Positions 40,912 to 44,296 of a stretch of 44,296 bases of DNA are shown in pieces. Under the pieces are notes generated by a model, which saw only the letters and a program-made list of their open reading frames with translations, was not told the origin of the DNA and searched no databases. The stretch covers positions 1 through 44,296 of IMG/VR virus record IMGVR_UViG_3300025098_000096; one strand, given 5' to 3'. The translations under genes were made by a program, and so were the position numbers. The stretch comes from a virus. Positions within the stretch are counted from its first letter, which is position 1. Each line of letters starts with the position of its first letter.

Positions 40912-43326
40912 TCACCTGAAATTAGCCTTCACATAATAGACTACTTCTTCGGAAACACCAACATTCGATGAAATACTAGAGAAAGAGTCCACTTCTTCGA
41001 CCATCTTTACAATGTCCATAGAAGTTAAATCTAGGTTGAATCTTTCTCTAGAAGAGGTAATGATTGAGTCCATATCATCAATAGAAGAAAGAGAGCCTTG
41101 CCCATAGTAGATAGGCAACCCCTTGAGTATTCTAAGTGAATCGTGTATCTCTAGAATCTTCTCTTCTATTTCCGACTTTCTCAATTCATTTAGTATCTGT
41201 TTAATGTTTCTTGCTCTAACCGCACCCTTGTTACTTATCTGTTTGGCGTTTCCTTCATCTAAAAGGAATTCCTTTAATGCCGACATTACTGTCAATGAAG
41301 TGGCTTCTATTCGTTCTTTACTGACAGGACTCTCCTCCCTAAATTCCGGATAAGGCACACCCATAAAACGCAGTCCTTGTTGAGGATTTTGACTTCTAAG
41401 GTTAATTTTACCAAGGAATTGAGCCATCTCTTCATTGTATTGTTTGATTATATCTTTATCTCTAAAGATTCTTTTGAGAGAAGATGCTAGCAACCTAGCA
41501 GAATTGAAAACCTCTTCATGTTCAATGTTAGGAGTATTGATTGATTTCAAAAAATCTAGAATATTTTTCAAATCATCATTCTTTAATAGTCTACCTCTTC
41601 TAGTATTCGACCTCTTCACTAGTCTAGTATAGACCTTAGCAAAATCACTAGAACTCAAAGTCTTAATAGATTTGAACGCAGTAGTATTTTTTATTCTAAA
41701 GTTTAAATCCAAAGTCATAGCCGGATTCAAAAGTGGCTTATACAGATAATCGTCTAAAGCCTCAAGAACACTATCTAGTTTCTTCTGCACATCTTTACCT
41801 AATTCTCTAGGAAGGCCCTTAGCGGAAGGGTATGCAGAAACATATGAGTCGCCTCCTCTACCATCTCCCTTTCCTCCTTGGCCTCCTCTAGGTCCAACCA
41901 CAGTCCCGCCAGTAGACATTTTTTGTTGCATTGTAATCTCTTCTAGAGTCATAAGAAGAGATTGTATAGCCCCGTTTATTTTAATTGGGCGAATGCCAGA
42001 ACCAAACCTTCTAGCGAGGTCTGCACTATCTAATATCTGCGCTGGCAAATAGAAAGAAGAACCGGAAACAGGCTGTATTTGTCCCATTCTTTCTATGGCT
42101 TTATCCAACCTTTCTATCTCGGCTCTAGACTCTATAATATAAATGATTTTCATAGTTTTTGCCATATTTCTTATTTTGTCTAGTTCTGTAGAATCAGTTA
42201 GAATTCCATAAGCGTACTTAGATAAATAATTGTAGCCAAGCGGGTCTATTTCAGTCGTTAGTAGGTTGACGAATTCCGGTGAGTCCTCCCTAATTTCTTC
42301 AATTACATCATCTTCTAATTGTTCCGAAACTTCGCTTCCGCTTGTTCCACTATCTCCTTCAAATTGTATGCTTGCTCTACCTAGACCCTCGAATAAACTA
42401 AAGACAGCATCATCCGCTCCTTGTTTTTGAACTGTAGCCTTACCTAATTTAACCACATACTGACCATTTGCATTAAACAATTCATTGGAGGTATGTAATT
42501 TAGCCCCGTACTCTTTCATCCCTCCGGATTTTAGAGAAGCAATTAAAGATTTAACCGCCTCATACACATCAGCGTGTTTAGGGGCTACCCCTTTCCATGC
42601 AGAATAAATAGACCTTCTTTTGCTCTTACTGATGTAAGGTTCATTTCCAATAAAAGATAACACATCATCTCTAATGTCTACAACAATACGCTCGCCATCT
42701 TCGTCAAACTCTGATTCCAGTACCTCGCTATAGTAGGCGTCTATTCCTTCCAACACCTTTTCTACTTCTGGCATAAATTTACTCAATAGTTCTGTATCGT
42801 CTTCGTCTAGAGAATTAATTCTTGTTCTTATTCTATCCGAAGACTTGTTTGGTTTATTTCCTGTAAAGGGCCTCTTGACAATAATATCTTTGTTGGAAAA
42901 GGTTCGATTCAATACTTCTACAGTAATTTTTTTTCCTTTAATGGTGATTCCGGAAAATATCTTCGATAGAATTTTATTTTGGAATAGAACTTCATCGAAT
43001 TCTCTAACACTTTCGTCTTCTATTACTTTCTTTCCATCTTCTTCGACATATTCCGGAGTTAATTCATCGGCTTTATCTTTAGCCAACTTTCTGTACTTTC
43101 TTTTAGTGGCTAGATTCACTTCTTTGATAGCAGTCACTCTTTCAGTAGCCCCTACTGGCACTTCCTTCTCCCTAAATTCAGTAGCCAAGTCTTCTCCAAT
43201 TTTAGTAATGGTTCTTTTCATAGTAGGGAAGGGGGACTTCCCCCTATCTTCAATTAACTTAGCCTTTTGAAATATGGTCTTTTCTTGGGAAGCCACTCTC
43301 TTCTCTAGTTCTAATTTAAAACTCAT
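40912..43326 (-). CDS. Large unknown protein with Gly-rich linker
   Basis: This 804-residue protein overlaps the stop of the gene before it as ATGA. Its first half is charged helices and strands (KADELTPEYVEEDGKKVIED, then RIVVDIRDDVLSFIGNEPYI). A short glycine-rich linker (GGTVVGPRGGQGGKGDGRGG) occurs near residue 480, followed by more helical material. I recognise no fold, catalytic motif or tag. Its place before terminase and its style, like the genes at 43323, 31401 and 18796, suggest one class of large virion or assembly proteins. Confidence 0.55.
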   Translation of the reverse strand: MSFKLELEKRVASQEKTIFQKAKLIEDRGKSPFPTMKRTITKIGEDLATEFREKEVPVGATERVTAIKEVNLATKRKYRKLAKDKADELTPEYVEEDGKKVIEDESVREFDEVLFQNKILSKIFSGITIKGKKITVEVLNRTFSNKDIIVKRPFTGNKPNKSSDRIRTRINSLDEDDTELLSKFMPEVEKVLEGIDAYYSEVLESEFDEDGERIVVDIRDDVLSFIGNEPYISKSKRRSIYSAWKGVAPKHADVYEAVKSLIASLKSGGMKEYGAKLHTSNELFNANGQYVVKLGKATVQKQGADDAVFSLFEGLGRASIQFEGDSGTSGSEVSEQLEDDVIEEIREDSPEFVNLLTTEIDPLGYNYLSKYAYGILTDSTELDKIRNMAKTMKIIYIIESRAEIERLDKAIERMGQIQPVSGSSFYLPAQILDSADLARRFGSGIRPIKINGAIQSLLMTLEEITMQQKMSTGGTVVGPRGGQGGKGDGRGGDSYVSAYPSAKGLPRELGKDVQKKLDSVLEALDDYLYKPLLNPAMTLDLNFRIKNTTAFKSIKTLSSSDFAKVYTRLVKRSNTRRGRLLKNDDLKNILDFLKSINTPNIEHEEVFNSARLLASSLKRIFRDKDIIKQYNEEMAQFLGKINLRSQNPQQGLRFMGVPYPEFREESPVSKERIEATSLTVMSALKEFLLDEGNAKQISNKGAVRARNIKQILNELRKSEIEEKILEIHDSLRILKGLPIYYGQGSLSSIDDMDSIITSSRERFNLDLTSMDIVKMVEEVDSFSSISSNVGVSEEVVYYVKANFR

Positions 43327-44273
43327 TCAACTTCCTCCAGTAAATCTCTATTCTGTAATGCCTCGTAAAGTTCTTCACCAACTTCATTAGTATAGAACCT
43401 ACGCCTCTTAGCAATGTCTTGTAATTTATCTCGAACTCCTTCCACAATAACAGAAACAACTTCACCTAAAGAACTAGCCAAACTGTTTTTGAATTTTCCA
43501 ATATCGGATTCTATTTTTGTTAGTAATTGCTTGTCTGCGGTTGTTAGGTATTCATCTATTGTCTTATCCAAATCAATAGTGATAGATTCCATAGTATCAT
43601 CTAATAGATAACTAAAATTGGTTAAGACGCTCAAACCTTCAATAGGTTGTAGGCGGGCTTTGTATGCCATATCCATAGCGTATTCATCAAATTCAAAGAC
43701 CCCTCTCGTTTCGTCTTTCTTGGCCCTATCAATTTTATCAGCAAATAAAGAAAAGATTAGTCTATCATCTGCATCCGTTAGAGTAAAAGAAACTGTAGAA
43801 TTTTTAATAGGGATTGAAGAGGGTATTCCTGTTAAAGATTCAATAGTTGGAATTAGTGCTACAATTGTATTCGTGAAATCATTTTTAGGCATTTTAGTAA
43901 TTCCGGATTTAGTGATAATTTCGTTTGCATAATCGGAAGGCAACTCTTCAATTTCATCTTCCAAATCTTCTCTATCAACTTCTTCTAGTTTTTCCAACCA
44001 TTCGGGCGATTCCCCCTCTAATAAAGGCTCGATAACTTCCCAAATATCTCCTCTTAAATACAAAGAATCGCCCCTATCTTCATCGAAGATTTGTTCAATA
44101 TCTCTATTCGATATATATGATTCATCCCTAATAGATTCAAGAGTATCCTTTAACACTTCATCTCTGTCTATTAAGAGTTTTAACAAAACAGGATTAACAG
44201 TGGATTTGCTAAAAAATGAAGAAGCAACATTGTGCGGTCCCAGTTTAGGCAAAAGCAATGATTTCTTTTTCAT
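43323..44273 (-). CDS. Charged helical protein of unknown function
   Basis: This 316-residue protein has a basic start (MKKKSLLLPKLGPHNVASSF), an acidic middle (LEKLEEVDREDLEDEIEELP) and a beta part (KNSTVSFTLTDADDRLIFSL), ending as helices. Its ATG is preceded by GAGG placed in the loop of a small inverted repeat. It overlaps the next gene by ATGA. No family is recognised. Confidence 0.55.
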   Translation of the reverse strand: MKKKSLLLPKLGPHNVASSFFSKSTVNPVLLKLLIDRDEVLKDTLESIRDESYISNRDIEQIFDEDRGDSLYLRGDIWEVIEPLLEGESPEWLEKLEEVDREDLEDEIEELPSDYANEIITKSGITKMPKNDFTNTIVALIPTIESLTGIPSSIPIKNSTVSFTLTDADDRLIFSLFADKIDRAKKDETRGVFEFDEYAMDMAYKARLQPIEGLSVLTNFSYLLDDTMESITIDLDKTIDEYLTTADKQLLTKIESDIGKFKNSLASSLGEVVSVIVEGVRDKLQDIAKRRRFYTNEVGEELYEALQNRDLLEEVE

Positions 44274-44274
44274 C

Positions 44275-44295
44275 CTACCTATTTCCTCTAGGTAG
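44275..44295 (-). repeat. Seven-base inverted repeat upstream of the gene at 44273
   Basis: CTACCTA (44275-44281) and TAGGTAG (44289-44295) can form a 7-bp stem with a 7-base loop. In mRNA sense the loop is GAGGAAA, which contains the probable ribosome-binding site for the ATG at 44273. It may be incidental or influence translation of this gene. The sequence also relates to the other window end (TACCTA at 2-7). Confidence 0.45.
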
Positions 44296-44296
44296 T

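Noticed and set aside
1-44296. CRISPR arrays, tRNA genes, rRNA, integrase or transposase
   Set aside because: I looked for regular repeats, cloverleaf-like segments and recombinase motifs and found none.

Overview
The window reads as most or all of the late (virion) gene set of a tailed virus (class Caudoviricetes). It is AT-rich, and every supported gene lies on the minus strand, so transcription runs from high to low coordinates. Genes are packed with ATGA/TAATG overlaps or gaps of a few bases. Many starts follow an AGGTGAT or GGAGG ribosome-binding sequence, and several are TTG or GTG. Head genes, a tail-tube gene, a tape measure and tail chaperones are present, but I see no sheath, so a siphovirus-like tail is most likely. 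An archaeal host, probably marine, is favoured by the ATP-dependent ligase of archaeal/eukaryotic type, the zinc ribbons in several proteins and the Ras/Arf-like GTPase. The sequence alone does not prove this.

Layout in transcription order: two large unknown helical proteins (44.3-40.9 kb); large terminase and a LAGLIDADG-type nuclease candidate (40.6-37.5 kb); a run of small basic or cysteine-rich proteins (37.5-35.2 kb); portal (35.2-33.5 kb); unknown helical proteins and a multidomain DNA ligase (33.5-27.9 kb); prohead protease with a scaffold that has its own internal start (27.8-26.7 kb); major capsid protein and accessory head proteins (26.6-23.9 kb); two small membrane proteins plus a membrane-anchored small GTPase (23.9-22.6 kb); connector and neck genes with more tagged small proteins (22.6-16.1 kb); tail tube, frameshifted tail chaperone pair and tape measure (16.1-11.7 kb); distal tail, lectin-like protein, a 2161-residue hub protein, fibre and beta-propeller-like protein (11.7-0.1 kb); and a membrane peptide cut by the left edge. 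No polymerase, primase, helicase, integrase, tRNA or CRISPR array is visible.

The most striking feature is a recurring short peptide, roughly M-(S)-W-x-D-I-L-K. It forms the extreme N-terminus of twelve otherwise unrelated small proteins, one of them after a short lead. Nearly the same peptide, MSWxDIxKxVxG, forms the extreme C-terminus of the protease/scaffold and of one 75-residue protein. I infer a capsid-targeting system: scaffold and cargo carry the same address peptide, so a set of internal proteins is recruited into the procapsid. This would be comparable in logic, though not in sequence, to the T4 capsid-targeting sequence. Candidate cargoes include marine-phage and giant-virus-type basic domains, an EF-hand protein, a cysteine-cluster protein, and proteins vaguely like GNAT and ADP-ribosyltransferase enzymes.

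Other notable points are a correctly phased A AAA AAC slippery site joining the two tail chaperone frames, a lambda Nu3-like nested scaffold start, a small zinc-ribbon gene with a TTG start, zinc ribbons inside the portal, and a beta-domain inserted into two different neck proteins. The reading frames also join cleanly if the two window ends are closed into a circle.
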